Shown: positions 23,615-33,435 of the stretch, in pieces
Position numbering within the stretch: position 1 is the first letter of the stretch
How the letters are laid out: each line of letters starts with the position of its first letter
NCBI GenBank assembly: GCA_027306755.1
Contig: DAHUZE010000003.1
Coordinates: forward strand, 1-45,678
Source: Acidimicrobiaceae bacterium
GTDB lineage: Bacteria; Actinomycetota; Acidimicrobiia; Acidimicrobiales; RAAP-2
Direction of reading: 5' to 3'
Length of the DNA stretch: 45,678 nucleotides
Notes under the pieces: generated by a model
What the model was told of the DNA's origin: nothing
Databases searched by the model: none
Seen by the model: the letters and a program-made list of their open reading frames with translations, nothing else
Made by a program: the position numbers and the translations under genes

Positions 23615-25531
23615 TCAGGCTCCGCCGCCCCAAAGGCGCTCCGTGAGACCCGACGCCCTGGAGATCGGTCGCGCCACTGCGGCGCGCACCGCTTCCTCGG
23701 TTCCCGCCAGGACGAGGCGGCGTCGGGCACGGGTGACCGCCGTGTAGAGGAGCTCGCGGGTGAGGATCCTGGACGTCGGTCGTGGCAGCACCACCGCCAC
23801 GGAGTCGAACTCTGAGCCTTGGGCCTTGTGGACCGTCATGGAGTAGACCGTGTCCACGGCCGACAGGCGCGACGGACTGACGGGGCCTTGATCGAACGCC
23901 GCCACCACACCCGCTGGCTCCCGGCCGACAACCACGCCCGTGTCCCCGTTGAACAACCGCAGGCCGTAGTCGTTCCTGGTGACGATGACCGGCCGGCCCA
24001 GATACCACAAGCCGTCGGACGAGAAGTCCGAGATCTCCTCTGACAGCCACTGCTCCACCCGGGCGTTCCAGGCCGAGACGCCGGCCGGGCCGTTTCGGTG
24101 GGCGCACAGGATCCGCCAGGAGGCGAGCGCTTCGAGCGCTGCGTGGCCATCGCCGTCCCGCGCCGCGTCGAGGACCCGGGTGCCGGCGTCGCAGGCCAGG
24201 AGCCTGATGGGATCGAGCTCCCCGGCCCCGGCCCCGCCGACGTCGATCGGAAGCCATCGCACGCTCGGGTCGTCGGGGTCTTCGGTGAGGGAGGCAATCG
24301 CCGCGTCGGCGTCGCCGGACCGGATGGCGGCGGCCAGGCTGGCCAGCGCCCCGGCGAAACGGTGGTTGGTCCGCAACACGACGATCCCGTCGCCGATGGC
24401 CGGATCGGCCGGTGGAAGCGGTTCGACCGGCAGGGCCACCCCGGTCGCCCGGGCGACCTGCTCGCTCGCCTCGGCCCGCATCCGGAGGCCCTGCGATGCC
24501 GGGCCCACGATGTCGCCGAGCACCGCCCCCGCTTCGACGGAGGCCAGCTGCTCGGGGTCGCCGACGAAGACCAGACGGGCGTCGTGGCGGACGGCCTCGA
24601 CGAGCCGGGCCATCAGCCACAGCGGCAGCATCGAGGTCTCGTCCACGATCACGAGGTCGTGGGGGAGGCGGTTGCGGCGGTGGTAGCGGAACCGGCTGGC
24701 GTTGTCGGGGCGGGGTCGGAGCAGCCGGTGGACCGTGGACGCCTCGAGCGTCTCCAGCTGCGCCCACGCCGCCGGGCCGAGGTCCAACCCTCCGGCGGCA
24801 GCGCGCACGGCCTCCTGCATGCGCATCGCCGCCTTGCCGGTCGGGGCGGCGAGAGCGACGAGCGGCGGGTCTGCCCCGGACGTTGCCGCCTGCTCCGCCA
24901 GCACGCCGATGAGCCTCGCCACCGTCGTCGTCTTGCCGGTGCCAGGGCCGCCGGCGATCACCGACAGGCCCCGCATGGCGCCCACCGCCACCGCCCAGCG
25001 CTGCTCCCCGTCACCGTCGTCGCCCACCATGCGCCCGATGGCGGCCGCCAGCCCGCCCGGTTCCGGGCCGCCCGGTGCCGCGGCCCGGGCCAGGAGGTCG
25101 GCCGCCACAGCCCGTTCGTCTCGCCAGTAGCGGTCGAGGTACAGCCCGGAGCCGACGAGCCTCAACGGCGCCGCGGCCGGGTCGTCGTCGCCCGCGGCCA
25201 CCAACGGGCTCGCCGCCACGCTCGCCAGCCACGGCGCGGGGTCCGGCCACGGCAGCGTCTCGAGGTCGATCTCGTCCTCCCCCTCGTCCGACTCCCGCTC
25301 GGTCGTGGCCCTGACCGACCGGAGGTCCACCCGCACGTGGCCGACCCTCGGTCCCCGGACGGCGAAGGCGGTCGCCAACGCCACCAGCTCGTCGTCGTCC
25401 CCGCCGAGGCGGGCGAGCCGCCGGGCCACGTGGACGTCCCCGGGGGCCAGCACCCCGGCCCGGTTGAAGACTCCGAGCAGCGATCCCTCGTGGATCCCCA
25501 GGACGTGGCCCGCATCGAGTGTGGCCGTCAC
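23615..25531 (-). CDS. recD: Exodeoxyribonuclease V alpha subunit, RecD helicase
   Basis: 638 residues from GTG 25531, overlapping the recB stop as GTGA. Superfamily 1B helicase: Walker A GGPGTGKTTT (K200), motif Ia LAAPTGKAAMRM, Walker B LVIVDETSML, motif III VFVGDPEQLASVEAGAVLGD, motif V TVHKAQGSEFDSV and motif VI YTAVTRARRRLVL. The first 190 residues are the RecB-binding N-terminal region. RecD is the fast 5'-3' motor of RecBCD, which resects double-strand breaks for recombination and destroys foreign linear DNA. It is the last gene of the recC-recB-recD operon. Confidence 0.95.
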   Translation of the reverse strand: MTATLDAGHVLGIHEGSLLGVFNRAGVLAPGDVHVARRLARLGGDDDELVALATAFAVRGPRVGHVRVDLRSVRATTERESDEGEDEIDLETLPWPDPAPWLASVAASPLVAAGDDDPAAAPLRLVGSGLYLDRYWRDERAVAADLLARAAAPGGPEPGGLAAAIGRMVGDDGDGEQRWAVAVGAMRGLSVIAGGPGTGKTTTVARLIGVLAEQAATSGADPPLVALAAPTGKAAMRMQEAVRAAAGGLDLGPAAWAQLETLEASTVHRLLRPRPDNASRFRYHRRNRLPHDLVIVDETSMLPLWLMARLVEAVRHDARLVFVGDPEQLASVEAGAVLGDIVGPASQGLRMRAEASEQVARATGVALPVEPLPPADPAIGDGIVVLRTNHRFAGALASLAAAIRSGDADAAIASLTEDPDDPSVRWLPIDVGGAGAGELDPIRLLACDAGTRVLDAARDGDGHAALEALASWRILCAHRNGPAGVSAWNARVEQWLSEEISDFSSDGLWYLGRPVIVTRNDYGLRLFNGDTGVVVGREPAGVVAAFDQGPVSPSRLSAVDTVYSMTVHKAQGSEFDSVAVVLPRPTSRILTRELLYTAVTRARRRLVLAGTEEAVRAAVARPISRASGLTERLWGGGA

Positions 25532-28500
25532 GCGCCGGCCTCGAACAGGTCCGACAGGCCGGTCACGAGGGACGTCGGCGGCCGCCACGAGAAAACCCCG
25601 CAGGGCATGCCGTCGACCACCGGGGTCTCGGGTCCCGACATGCCGCGGAGGAACAGGTACAGCGCTCCACCGAGGTGCACGTCGGGGTCGTAGCCTCGCA
25701 GCCGCCATCGCAGGTACCGGTGCAGGGCGACCATGTAGATCAAGGCTTGGAGCGGGTAGTGCATGCGCTGCATCTCGGCGTCGAGCGCCGCCGGCCGGTA
25801 GTGCCAGGCCGAAAGCTCCTCGCCGGGGGAACCGATCCAGTTCGTCTTGTAGTCGACGACGAAGTAGCGCTGCGCTCCGCGGCCCCGCTGTGCGCTCCCC
25901 GGATCGCCACCGCCCGCCGCCGTCCGGAACACGAGGTCGAGGCTCCCGGTCAGGTACCCCCGCACGTCGGTGCCGAGCAGGGGATCCCGCAGGCGTGCTC
26001 CGTAGCCGACCAGGGGGCTGCCGGGCGTCGCGGCCTCGTGGAGCTCCACCAGGCGGGCGATGTCCGCCGTCGTCACCGCCCGCGCCATGGTCGACTGGTC
26101 GCCGCCGGCGACCGGCAGCTCGAACCCCATCTCGTCCAGGCGGTCTACCCGCGCCAGCTGGCGCAGCGCGATGCCGCCCCCCCCGGGGCCGAGCGGCGTG
26201 TTGATCGACGCCGCCAGCGCCGCCACCACCGCACCCGGCGAGGCAGTGCCTGCGGCGTAGCGCGACCGCGACGCGCCGATCGCCCGGGCGAGCTCGCCCT
26301 CGAGGTCGGTGGCAACGAAGTCGGCGGTCTCCAGCACCCGGTGGACGAACGTCCCCATGTCGACGCCGCCGGGGAGGTCCGACCACAAAGAGCGCTCGGC
26401 ACGCAGGCGCGCCTCTTCCTCGCCGCCCGCCTGCATGCCGCCGCCCGCCTGCATGCCGCTGCCCGCCCTCGCGCCGGCCGCCCTCGCGCCGGCCCCCCCA
26501 CCCCCGGCTGCTTCGTCGGGAAGGATCTCGGCCGGCGTTCCGGCCAGGGGCTCGTCGGTCGTCCCCGGCTCCTCGGCCTCGCTCCCCACCGCCGGGTCTC
26601 CATGCACCCACGCCGTGAGCCCCGAGTACGAGGTGCGCCGCCACCGCAGGTCCAGGGTGCGCTCGAAGGCGGCGACGTCGAGCGGCGCCACCCCGTGCCC
26701 CTGCCGGCCCCCCCAGCCGCCGCCAGCGACATTCGGGCCGGTGGCCTCCTCCAGGCCAACCTGCCCCTGCCCCTCGGCCCGGGCGGCAATCTGCTCGAAG
26801 CACGCCCGGACGTCGGCGTCCTTGGGCATGCGAGGGGCGCTCGTCGCCACGTTGCCCTCGCTGTCGCGGGCCGTGAGCAGCCGCCCGAGCGGCGAGTGGT
26901 TGCTCTCCCAAGCCCGGACCCACCACACGATCACCTGGTGCTTGGCCCGCGTCAGCGCGACGTAGAGCTTCCGGAGGTCCTCCCCGCGCTCTTCGTCCCG
27001 CTCGAGGCCGAAGTGGCGCTCGTAGGCCGCCCCGCCGTCGTTCCCGGCCACGTCCAGGGTCCGGCGCATGGCTGCGTCCGGGTCGTGGAACACGACCGCT
27101 CCGCCCTTCTTGCTGGCGACCTGGTCCCACAGGTACGGGCAGTAGACGACCGGGAACTCGAGCCCCTTCGAGCGGTGGACGGTCAGGATCTGCACGGCAT
27201 CGGCATCGGAGTCGATCCACCGGCTGCGCTCCTCGGCTTCGGCCCCCTCACGGCTGCCTGCCTCCTCGTCGATGCGGCGGGCGAGCCACGCCCGCAGCCC
27301 CGGCGAGCCGTGGGGACCGCTCGACGCCTCGGCGTGGAGCAGCCGCGCGATGTGGCCGAGGTCCGTGAGCCGGCGCTCACCGTCGCGCTCGGCCAGGAGG
27401 CGCCCGGGCACCCCTTCCCCGGCCAGCACCGCCCGGAAAAGGGAGGCCACGCCCCGCGCCCGCAGCACGTCGCTCCAGCGGTGCAGGCGGAGGTGCACCT
27501 CCTCCCACCTGGGTTCGTCGGCCGTGGCCGCGTCTTCTGCCGACATCCCGACGAACGGCGTCAGCGCGACCGCGACCGCCAGCGATCGGCTGGCCGGCTG
27601 CTCCAGGGCCTCCAGGAGCGCCAGCCACTCCCCGGCCGCTGTGGTGGCGAGGACGCTCTCGGTCCCCGAGACGACGGCCGGTACGCCGACGTCGCGCAGT
27701 GCCTGCTGGACGATCAGGGCCTGGCGGTTCTTGCCGACGACCACGGCGATGTCCCCGGGGACGAGCCGCTCGGCCGACGGGGTGCCGTCGTCGGTGTAAT
27801 CGGCGAGCACGGCGTCTGACTCGAGCAGGCGCACCACGTCGGCGGCCAGGTCCGCAGCGATGAACTCGACTGCCGCGTCCTTTTGGATGCCCGACGTGGT
27901 CGTGGCCAGCCCTGCGCCCTTGGCCGGAACGAGCCGCGCCCGGAGCGGTGCGGCGACAGGGGCGCCGAGGAGCCCCGGACGCTCGTGGATCGGGGCGGCG
28001 CGAACTGGGCGGAAGGGGATGTCCGGATGACCGAAGCGCACGGGGTCGAGCAGGGCGTCGAGCGCGGCCAGGAGACCGGCGTCGCTGCGCCAGTTCTCCC
28101 CCAGCGTGAACCTCCGGCCGGCCAGGCGGACGGCGTCGAGGTAGGAGTAGACGTCGGCCCCCCGGAAGGCGTAGATGGCCTGCTTCGGGTCACCGATGAG
28201 GACGAGCCTCGTCTGGCCGGTGCCGAACGCCGTCCGCACGATGTCCCACTGGACGGGGTCGGTGTCCTGGAACTCGTCCACGAGCACGACGCCGTAGCGG
28301 CTGCGCAGCCGGGTCGCAGCATCAGCCCCGCGGTGGGGGTCGGCCAGGGCGTCCTTCAGGCGGACGAGCAGGTCGTCGAAGGTGAGCAGGTTCTCCTCGA
28401 GGAGGCGCCGCTGGACCTCGTTTTGCACGCCGGCGGCGAGCCGGCGTCGCAGCCCTGCCGGGGTGCCGTCGGGCCCGCCGAGGAGGGGGGTCTCGGGGTT

Positions 28501-29127
28501 CGCCACGGCTGCTCGGGCGATGTCGACCGCTTGCCGGCGGGTGAACGAGGGGGCCTCGCCGTGGTGCAGCGTCCATCGCACGTAGAGGTCGTCCACCACC
28601 TGCTCCACGAGGTCGCGCGGGTCCTCGAGCAAGGTGGCGCCCTGCGCCACGTCGCCGGTGACGCCGAGGGCGCCCAGCATGAGCTGGCAGAAGCCGTGGG
28701 TGGTGGTGATGGTCGCCTCGTCGAAGGACGTGAGGGCAGTGGCCAGGTGCCCCCGCCGCTCCTCGACCTCCTCGGGAGAGCCCGCCGCCAGGAGGGCGAG
28801 CAGGCTGTCGTCGGCCGGGGGCGGCGCACCCCCCTCGAGCACACGGGAGAGCCCGCTCTCCGCCGAGACGAGACGGGCCCGCACCCGGTCGCGCAGCTCG
28901 CCCGTCGCCATGCGGGTGAAGGTGACCGCCAGCACCGAGGAGATCGGGATCCCTTCTGCGACGAAGCGGGTCACCAGGCCGGCGATGGTGAACGTCTTGC
29001 CGGTTCCGGCGCTCGCCTCCAGCACCGTCACGCCCAACGGAGGCAGGGGTCCGCACAGGTCGAAGTGGTCCGGCTCCGGCTCCGGCGCCGGCGCCGTTCG
29101 GTTCGACCGGTCGGGGGCCACCGTCAC
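25528..29127 (-). CDS. recB: Exodeoxyribonuclease V beta subunit, RecB helicase-nuclease
   Basis: 1199 residues from GTG 29127, overlapping the recC stop as GTGA; the longer open frame upstream is a shadow of recC. Superfamily 1A helicase: Walker A EASAGTGKT (K44), motif Ia LAVTFTRMATGEL, Walker B VVLVDEFQDTDPVQW, motif III LIGDPKQAIYAFRGAD, motif V LTVHRSKGLEFPVV and motif VI KLYVALTRAKHQ. After an Ala/Gly linker with short repeats (GSGMQAGGGMQAGGEEE), the C-terminal RecB nuclease carries VVDYKT (Asp1092, Lys1094) and the downstream YPLQALIY. It is the 3'-5' motor and the only nuclease of RecBCD. Confidence 0.95.
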   Translation of the reverse strand: MTVAPDRSNRTAPAPEPEPDHFDLCGPLPPLGVTVLEASAGTGKTFTIAGLVTRFVAEGIPISSVLAVTFTRMATGELRDRVRARLVSAESGLSRVLEGGAPPPADDSLLALLAAGSPEEVEERRGHLATALTSFDEATITTTHGFCQLMLGALGVTGDVAQGATLLEDPRDLVEQVVDDLYVRWTLHHGEAPSFTRRQAVDIARAAVANPETPLLGGPDGTPAGLRRRLAAGVQNEVQRRLLEENLLTFDDLLVRLKDALADPHRGADAATRLRSRYGVVLVDEFQDTDPVQWDIVRTAFGTGQTRLVLIGDPKQAIYAFRGADVYSYLDAVRLAGRRFTLGENWRSDAGLLAALDALLDPVRFGHPDIPFRPVRAAPIHERPGLLGAPVAAPLRARLVPAKGAGLATTTSGIQKDAAVEFIAADLAADVVRLLESDAVLADYTDDGTPSAERLVPGDIAVVVGKNRQALIVQQALRDVGVPAVVSGTESVLATTAAGEWLALLEALEQPASRSLAVAVALTPFVGMSAEDAATADEPRWEEVHLRLHRWSDVLRARGVASLFRAVLAGEGVPGRLLAERDGERRLTDLGHIARLLHAEASSGPHGSPGLRAWLARRIDEEAGSREGAEAEERSRWIDSDADAVQILTVHRSKGLEFPVVYCPYLWDQVASKKGGAVVFHDPDAAMRRTLDVAGNDGGAAYERHFGLERDEERGEDLRKLYVALTRAKHQVIVWWVRAWESNHSPLGRLLTARDSEGNVATSAPRMPKDADVRACFEQIAARAEGQGQVGLEEATGPNVAGGGWGGRQGHGVAPLDVAAFERTLDLRWRRTSYSGLTAWVHGDPAVGSEAEEPGTTDEPLAGTPAEILPDEAAGGGGAGARAAGARAGSGMQAGGGMQAGGEEEARLRAERSLWSDLPGGVDMGTFVHRVLETADFVATDLEGELARAIGASRSRYAAGTASPGAVVAALAASINTPLGPGGGGIALRQLARVDRLDEMGFELPVAGGDQSTMARAVTTADIARLVELHEAATPGSPLVGYGARLRDPLLGTDVRGYLTGSLDLVFRTAAGGGDPGSAQRGRGAQRYFVVDYKTNWIGSPGEELSAWHYRPAALDAEMQRMHYPLQALIYMVALHRYLRWRLRGYDPDVHLGGALYLFLRGMSGPETPVVDGMPCGVFSWRPPTSLVTGLSDLFEAGA
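26423..26493 (-). repeat. Short tandem repeats in the RecB linker
   Basis: Two 18-bp copies of CCGCCCGCCTGCATGCCG (26423 and 26441) and two copies of a GCCCTCGCGCCGG unit follow each other. They encode the GMQAGG and ARAAGARAG runs between the helicase and nuclease domains. Confidence 0.8.
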
Positions 29128-32100
29128 GTCCGGTGCTCCCGGTGCTCGTGCTCGAGCAGCGGCTCCCAGAGCCTGCGGGCGAGCCGGCCGAAGCGCGAGG
29201 CGTCCTTCCCCCAGCCCTCCCCGGTCTCGTCGCTGTGCGCCGGCTCGATGAAGAGGTCTCCGACCGTCGCGCCGGCGCCCAGGACGAGCCGGTGCTCGGG
29301 TTCGCCCCCCTCGCCGAAGGAGAAGTCGTTGGCCGTCCACGTCTTGGCACACTCGGACCTGGAGGTCTTGTCGCCCCGCAAGGCGTTCACGTACGCCTCC
29401 GAGGTCTTGGCATAGACGGGCAGGGGCTCGCACATGCCCCGGTCGTAGAGGTCGACCAATCGGGCGAGCTCGGTGAGGGCGCGCTCCCCACGCTCCTCGG
29501 AGCTGCCTTCGAGGGCCGGCAACGTGGAGATCTCGATGCGTTTGCTTCCCTTGGACGACCCGGCGCCGCGCCCGATGGTGACGGCGGAGACCTCGCGTCC
29601 GGGGTGGGCGGCCGTGAAGGCGAGGAAGCGGGCCCACGCGGCGAGGCGGTGCTTCGCTCCCAGCTTGGAGTAGACGCAGCGCACGATGCGGCTTGGCCCG
29701 GCCCCCGCGGCCGGACCGATCTGAGGATCCGCGGGGCCCGTGTCGTAGACGTCGGGAACGGTGCCGATCAGCATCCGCCCGTCGGGGAGGCGGACGTGGA
29801 CCTCGACCGACGCCGGAGCCGGAGCCGGCTCCGGCCCCGGATCTGCGTCCTCCCGGGCGGTCAGCAGCTGCTGGCGGGCGGACGCCGCCAGCAGCGCCAC
29901 CGCCTGCTCCACCTCGTTGAGCTGGTGCCCCCCCAGGGCCCCGGGCGGGAGCAGCCCCCGTCCCAGCTCCGCCGCCCGCGCCTGGTCCAGCGTGGCGCCC
30001 CCCTGGAGGGCGCGGAGCATCCGGTCACCCACGCCCCACAGCTCCAGGTTGTCGACCTCGACCGGCAGCTCGTCCTTCACCTGGCCGCCGGATCGGGTGG
30101 CGTACCACCCGAGCCGCTCCCGGAGAAAGGCCCGGACGGGGTGCTCCAGGAACCGGACCAGCGACTCCAGGGAGACGGCGTCGGTGTCGATGCGCTCGAG
30201 CGGGCGCGCGAGGAACCGCCGACGCGGCGCCTGTGGGCCCCCGAGCGCCCGGGCGCCGGCGAGGTCCACCGGATCGAAGCTCCAAGGCGCTCCCCCCGCA
30301 AGCTGGCCGGCGAGGAAGTTCCTGGGATCGAAGGACTGGAGCGGGTGCTCGATCACCACCAGGTCCCGCGCCCGGGCGCGGGGCGAGCCGACGGGCGCCC
30401 GCACCGTGCGGTCGATGACGTCGAGCAGCTCGGAGACCGGGACGCAGGGGGAGCGCTCCTGGTTCGTACGCGGGTCGTGGCCCTCGTAGGTGACGACCAG
30501 GTGCTCCGTCGCGGCCAGCAACGCGTCGAGCAGGAGCTGGCGGTCCTCGGAGCGCGCGTCGCGATCGCCGACGCGCGGCTCGGCGAGGAGGAGGTCATCG
30601 CCGTCCTGGCCGCCGGGCCGGGGAAAGGCGCCGTCGTCGAGGCCGAGGAGCCCGACCACCCGGTGCGGCACGGCCCGCATCGGCACCAGCGTGCAGATCG
30701 TGAGGTCCCCGGTGCGGAAATTGGCCCTGGTGGGGCGGCCCCGGAGGCTGTCCTCCAACAGGGATCGGACTTCGGCGAGGTCGAGCAGGCTTCCGGAGCG
30801 ATCGGGAGCGTCCCGCGTGCCGCTCACGCCGGCGTCGGAAGGAACGGTTGTCGCCGACCCCCCTCCCGCCGCGGCCGTGTCGACCGCGGCAGCGAGGACC
30901 GCGTGGAGCTGGTCGAGCTGCCACTGCTCATGCGGTGCAGCCAGTGCCAGGCCCTCGGTCGCCTCGACGAGCGTTGCCACCCAGTCACCGATCGAATGGC
31001 GGCCCTGCAGGCGGCCGATCCCCGCCCCCAGCCGCTCGACGAACTCGGCGAAGCGCCCCGCCAGGCCCAGCGCCCCGCTCGACACGTCGTCGAGGGGGAG
31101 CACGCCAGAGAACAGGCGCTGGCCTTCCTCGGCCATCGCGACGCCGAGCAGCAGGCGGTCGAGCCCGGCCTGCCACGTGTTCTCGGCAACCTGCCCGAGC
31201 CGCCACCGGGCCCGGTGCTCACCGTCGAGCCCCCAGCGGATGCCGCTCGCCGCCACCCACGACTCGATCCGGCCGAGCTCGTCCTCGTCGAAGTGGAAGC
31301 GGCGCGCCACCGGTCCGCGCCCCGCCAGGTCGAGCACTTCTGAGGCGGCCACCCTGCTGCCGGCGAGCTCCAAGAGCTGCGCGGCTACGGCCAGCATCGG
31401 GTTCGTCTGGCGGATGGAGCGGTCGGCGAGCCGGGCCCGGATCTGCGGCGGCCCGGGCTCGGGGTCTGGATGTTCGCCCGGCTCACCGCCGGCAGGTTGG
31501 GCGCCCGATCCGAACACGGCGTGGACGAGCGGTGCGAACGCCTCGATATCCGGGCACATCACGATGACATCCCTCGGTTCGAGCGTCGGATCGTCGGCGA
31601 GCAGGTGGAGGATGGCGTCGCGCATCACCTCCACCTGTCGCAGCCTTCCGTGGCACGCGTGCACCCTGAGGCTGCCGTCGTCGGCCCGGAGCGCCGGGCG
31701 GTCGTCCGGCCGGTCCGCCAGCAGGGGCGCGCCGGGGGGCCGGCGGTCGGCGCGAACGTCCGATTGGAGCCGTTGGAGCAGCGACGGGTCCCCGGTGGAC
31801 GGATCGGGCACTGGGCGGTGCTCACCTTCGGTGACGCCCTGTGCCCGGAACACGAGCTGCATCTCCCTTGCGTCCCGGCCCCATGAGCGGAGCAGCGGAT
31901 TGGCGGCGAGCGCGGCCGTCGGATCGTCGCTGCGCTTCGGCGGACGGCCGGCGTCGGGCGGGTCCGCCGCCGTGACGGCGTCCCACAGCCGGCCGGAGGG
32001 GTGCAGGAGGAAGAGATGGACGTCCCTGCTCCGGCTGATGGCATCAAAGATCTGCAGGTGGCTCGCCGGCAGCCGGGTGAGGCCGAACAGCGACAGCCGG

Positions 32101-32795
32101 GGTGGGAGGCCGAGGACGTCGGACCCCTCCGCGAGCGCCGACGCCGCCGCCTCGAGACGCTCCGCCGGGCTCGGCGCGCCGATGCGCCGCCGCAGCTGCC
32201 GCCAGAGCTCGGCTTGCCAGTGGAGCCCGGATCCGCCGGCCGCCACCTCGGATGACCCGCTCCTTCGGTCGTCGTCCAGCCGTTCGGCCCAGCTCAAGAT
32301 CATGTCCGGGCGATGGACGGAGTAGCGGTCGTAGAGGTCGGCCAGGTGGCGAACCATGGGGAACCGCCGCAGCCCACCGCCTGTCGTCGCGTCCTCCGGC
32401 GTGGCCGCCTCGAGGTGCGCGACGAGGGGTTGAATCCACTCCTCGGACCGGTGCTCGTCAATCAGCTCCAGCAGGGGCCAGACCGACCGGTCGGGCGGCC
32501 ACGGGTCAGCCTCGGGGTCGAGCCCGCAGGCGACCGAGGTGGCCGCGTCGACAAGGGCTCCGGGAAACGGGTACGAGATGTTGGCGCAGATCCCGTCGTC
32601 GCCCGATGCCGCTCCCAGCCGGAGCGACAGCCGCTGGGTCAGCCACCGCTCTACCCCGCGGGTCGGCACGGACACGACTTCTCCGGTCATCGGATCGCCG
32701 GGCGCGTGGAGGAGAAGGTCCCCCAGTGACTCGACGAGGTAGTCGGCACGTTCGGATCGGTGGAGGAGGAGCACCCAGGGTGAGAATACGCGCAC
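29124..32795 (-). CDS. recC: Exodeoxyribonuclease V gamma subunit, RecC
   Basis: 1223 residues, the usual RecC size. The N-terminal helicase-like fold shows VPTRGVERWLTQRLSLRLG and ANISYPFPGALVD, the segment LFGLTRLPASHLQIFDAIS and HLFLLHPSGRLWD, then a second motor-like part with DVIVMCPDIEAFAPLVHAVFG and ICTLVPMRAVPHRVVGLLGLDDGAFPR in separate stretches. RecC is a helicase-dead scaffold that splits strands and reads the Chi sequence in characterised species. It is first of recC-recB-recD, with ATG 32795. A hypothetical gene ends 28 bp upstream in the same direction and is probably cotranscribed. Confidence 0.93.
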   Translation of the reverse strand: MRVFSPWVLLLHRSERADYLVESLGDLLLHAPGDPMTGEVVSVPTRGVERWLTQRLSLRLGAASGDDGICANISYPFPGALVDAATSVACGLDPEADPWPPDRSVWPLLELIDEHRSEEWIQPLVAHLEAATPEDATTGGGLRRFPMVRHLADLYDRYSVHRPDMILSWAERLDDDRRSGSSEVAAGGSGLHWQAELWRQLRRRIGAPSPAERLEAAASALAEGSDVLGLPPRLSLFGLTRLPASHLQIFDAISRSRDVHLFLLHPSGRLWDAVTAADPPDAGRPPKRSDDPTAALAANPLLRSWGRDAREMQLVFRAQGVTEGEHRPVPDPSTGDPSLLQRLQSDVRADRRPPGAPLLADRPDDRPALRADDGSLRVHACHGRLRQVEVMRDAILHLLADDPTLEPRDVIVMCPDIEAFAPLVHAVFGSGAQPAGGEPGEHPDPEPGPPQIRARLADRSIRQTNPMLAVAAQLLELAGSRVAASEVLDLAGRGPVARRFHFDEDELGRIESWVAASGIRWGLDGEHRARWRLGQVAENTWQAGLDRLLLGVAMAEEGQRLFSGVLPLDDVSSGALGLAGRFAEFVERLGAGIGRLQGRHSIGDWVATLVEATEGLALAAPHEQWQLDQLHAVLAAAVDTAAAGGGSATTVPSDAGVSGTRDAPDRSGSLLDLAEVRSLLEDSLRGRPTRANFRTGDLTICTLVPMRAVPHRVVGLLGLDDGAFPRPGGQDGDDLLLAEPRVGDRDARSEDRQLLLDALLAATEHLVVTYEGHDPRTNQERSPCVPVSELLDVIDRTVRAPVGSPRARARDLVVIEHPLQSFDPRNFLAGQLAGGAPWSFDPVDLAGARALGGPQAPRRRFLARPLERIDTDAVSLESLVRFLEHPVRAFLRERLGWYATRSGGQVKDELPVEVDNLELWGVGDRMLRALQGGATLDQARAAELGRGLLPPGALGGHQLNEVEQAVALLAASARQQLLTAREDADPGPEPAPAPASVEVHVRLPDGRMLIGTVPDVYDTGPADPQIGPAAGAGPSRIVRCVYSKLGAKHRLAAWARFLAFTAAHPGREVSAVTIGRGAGSSKGSKRIEISTLPALEGSSEERGERALTELARLVDLYDRGMCEPLPVYAKTSEAYVNALRGDKTSRSECAKTWTANDFSFGEGGEPEHRLVLGAGATVGDLFIEPAHSDETGEGWGKDASRFGRLARRLWEPLLEHEHREHRT

Positions 32796-32823
32796 GCTGT
32801 GACACGGTCCGCCCCGGAGCGGG

Positions 32824-33309
32824 TCAGCTCTTCGGGTGCTCTGTCCGGCTTTCGAGGGAAGCGAGGACGTCCGCGGCCCGGATCGTGAAGCCGCCCGTCT
32901 CGAAAAGCTGCTCGGCCGCCGTCGCGTACCGTGCCGGCGTAGTCGGGCAGGTGCGCCGCGGGTCGCCCGCGAGCGCCGTGCAGAAGCAGTACGCGGTCAG
33001 CTCCGACGGCACCCGCAGGAGGTGCCAGCCCTCCTGGTAGAGGGCCTCGGAACCGTGCTGTGCCACGACGGCGGTGAGGCGCGCCGGATCGTGGTTCCAC
33101 AGCTCGAGCGCGCGGTCTTGGAGCTGGACGATCACCGTGCCCTCGTCCCGGATCTCCAGGATCCGGCCCGGGACGGGGGGCCGCTCACCCGGGTCGCTCG
33201 AGTGGATGCCCTGGATCCAGTGCACCTCGTGGCCGGGAAGGTACAGACCGCAGGACTTCGGCAGTGGGATCGCTGGCGGTGGGACTGCTGGCAGTGGGAT
33301 CGCTCCCAT
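32824..33309 (-). CDS. Hypothetical protein with N-terminal AIPLP repeats, upstream of recC
   Basis: 161 residues from ATG 33309; the open frame reaches 33420 but the extra part is not protein-like. After Met-Gly come three five-residue repeats (AIPLP, AVPPP, AIPLP) encoded by 15-bp DNA repeats. The rest is a compact, mixed alpha/beta domain: SCGLYLPGHEVHWIQGIH, a beta-rich GRILEIRDEGTVIVQLQDRA, LWNHDPARLTAVV, GWHLLRVPSELTAYCF, and a C-terminal helix (FETGGFTIRAADVLASLES). I do not recognise the family. It is 28 bp upstream of recC on the same strand, so it may be expressed with RecBCD; a functional link is inference. Confidence 0.7.
   Translation of the reverse strand: MGAIPLPAVPPPAIPLPKSCGLYLPGHEVHWIQGIHSSDPGERPPVPGRILEIRDEGTVIVQLQDRALELWNHDPARLTAVVAQHGSEALYQEGWHLLRVPSELTAYCFCTALAGDPRRTCPTTPARYATAAEQLFETGGFTIRAADVLASLESRTEHPKS
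33260..33304 (-). repeat. Three 15-bp repeats at the start of the recC-linked hypothetical gene
   Basis: GGCAGTGGGATCGCT at 33260 and 33290, with GGCGGTGGGACTGCT between. In frame they encode the A(I/V)P(L/P)P repeats just after the start codon. Confidence 0.9.
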
Positions 33310-33396
33310 GGCTCCTCCATCGCGTGGCGTTCGCACCTTGCCGGAGCAGGTTGCGGCAGCGTCACAGGGCCACGTCCCTCGGCTGCTCTTGATGGT

Positions 33397-33421
33397 CGTG
33401 GCCAGAGTAGTCGGGGCCACG
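33397..33421 (-). terminator. Hairpin downstream of threonine ammonia-lyase
   Basis: CGTGGCC (33397-33403) and GGCCACG (33415-33421) are perfect 7-bp arms, 15 bp past the ilvA stop. A smaller GCGGC/GCCGC hairpin lies between. No T-tract; could instead be an operator for the hypothetical gene downstream. Confidence 0.4.
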
Positions 33422-33435
33422 CGGCGGGTGCCGCG

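Noticed and set aside
23615-27220. RecD extended to 1201 residues
   Set aside because: Everything upstream of GTG 25531 is a shadow of recB; the GTGA overlap and the family length fix the start.
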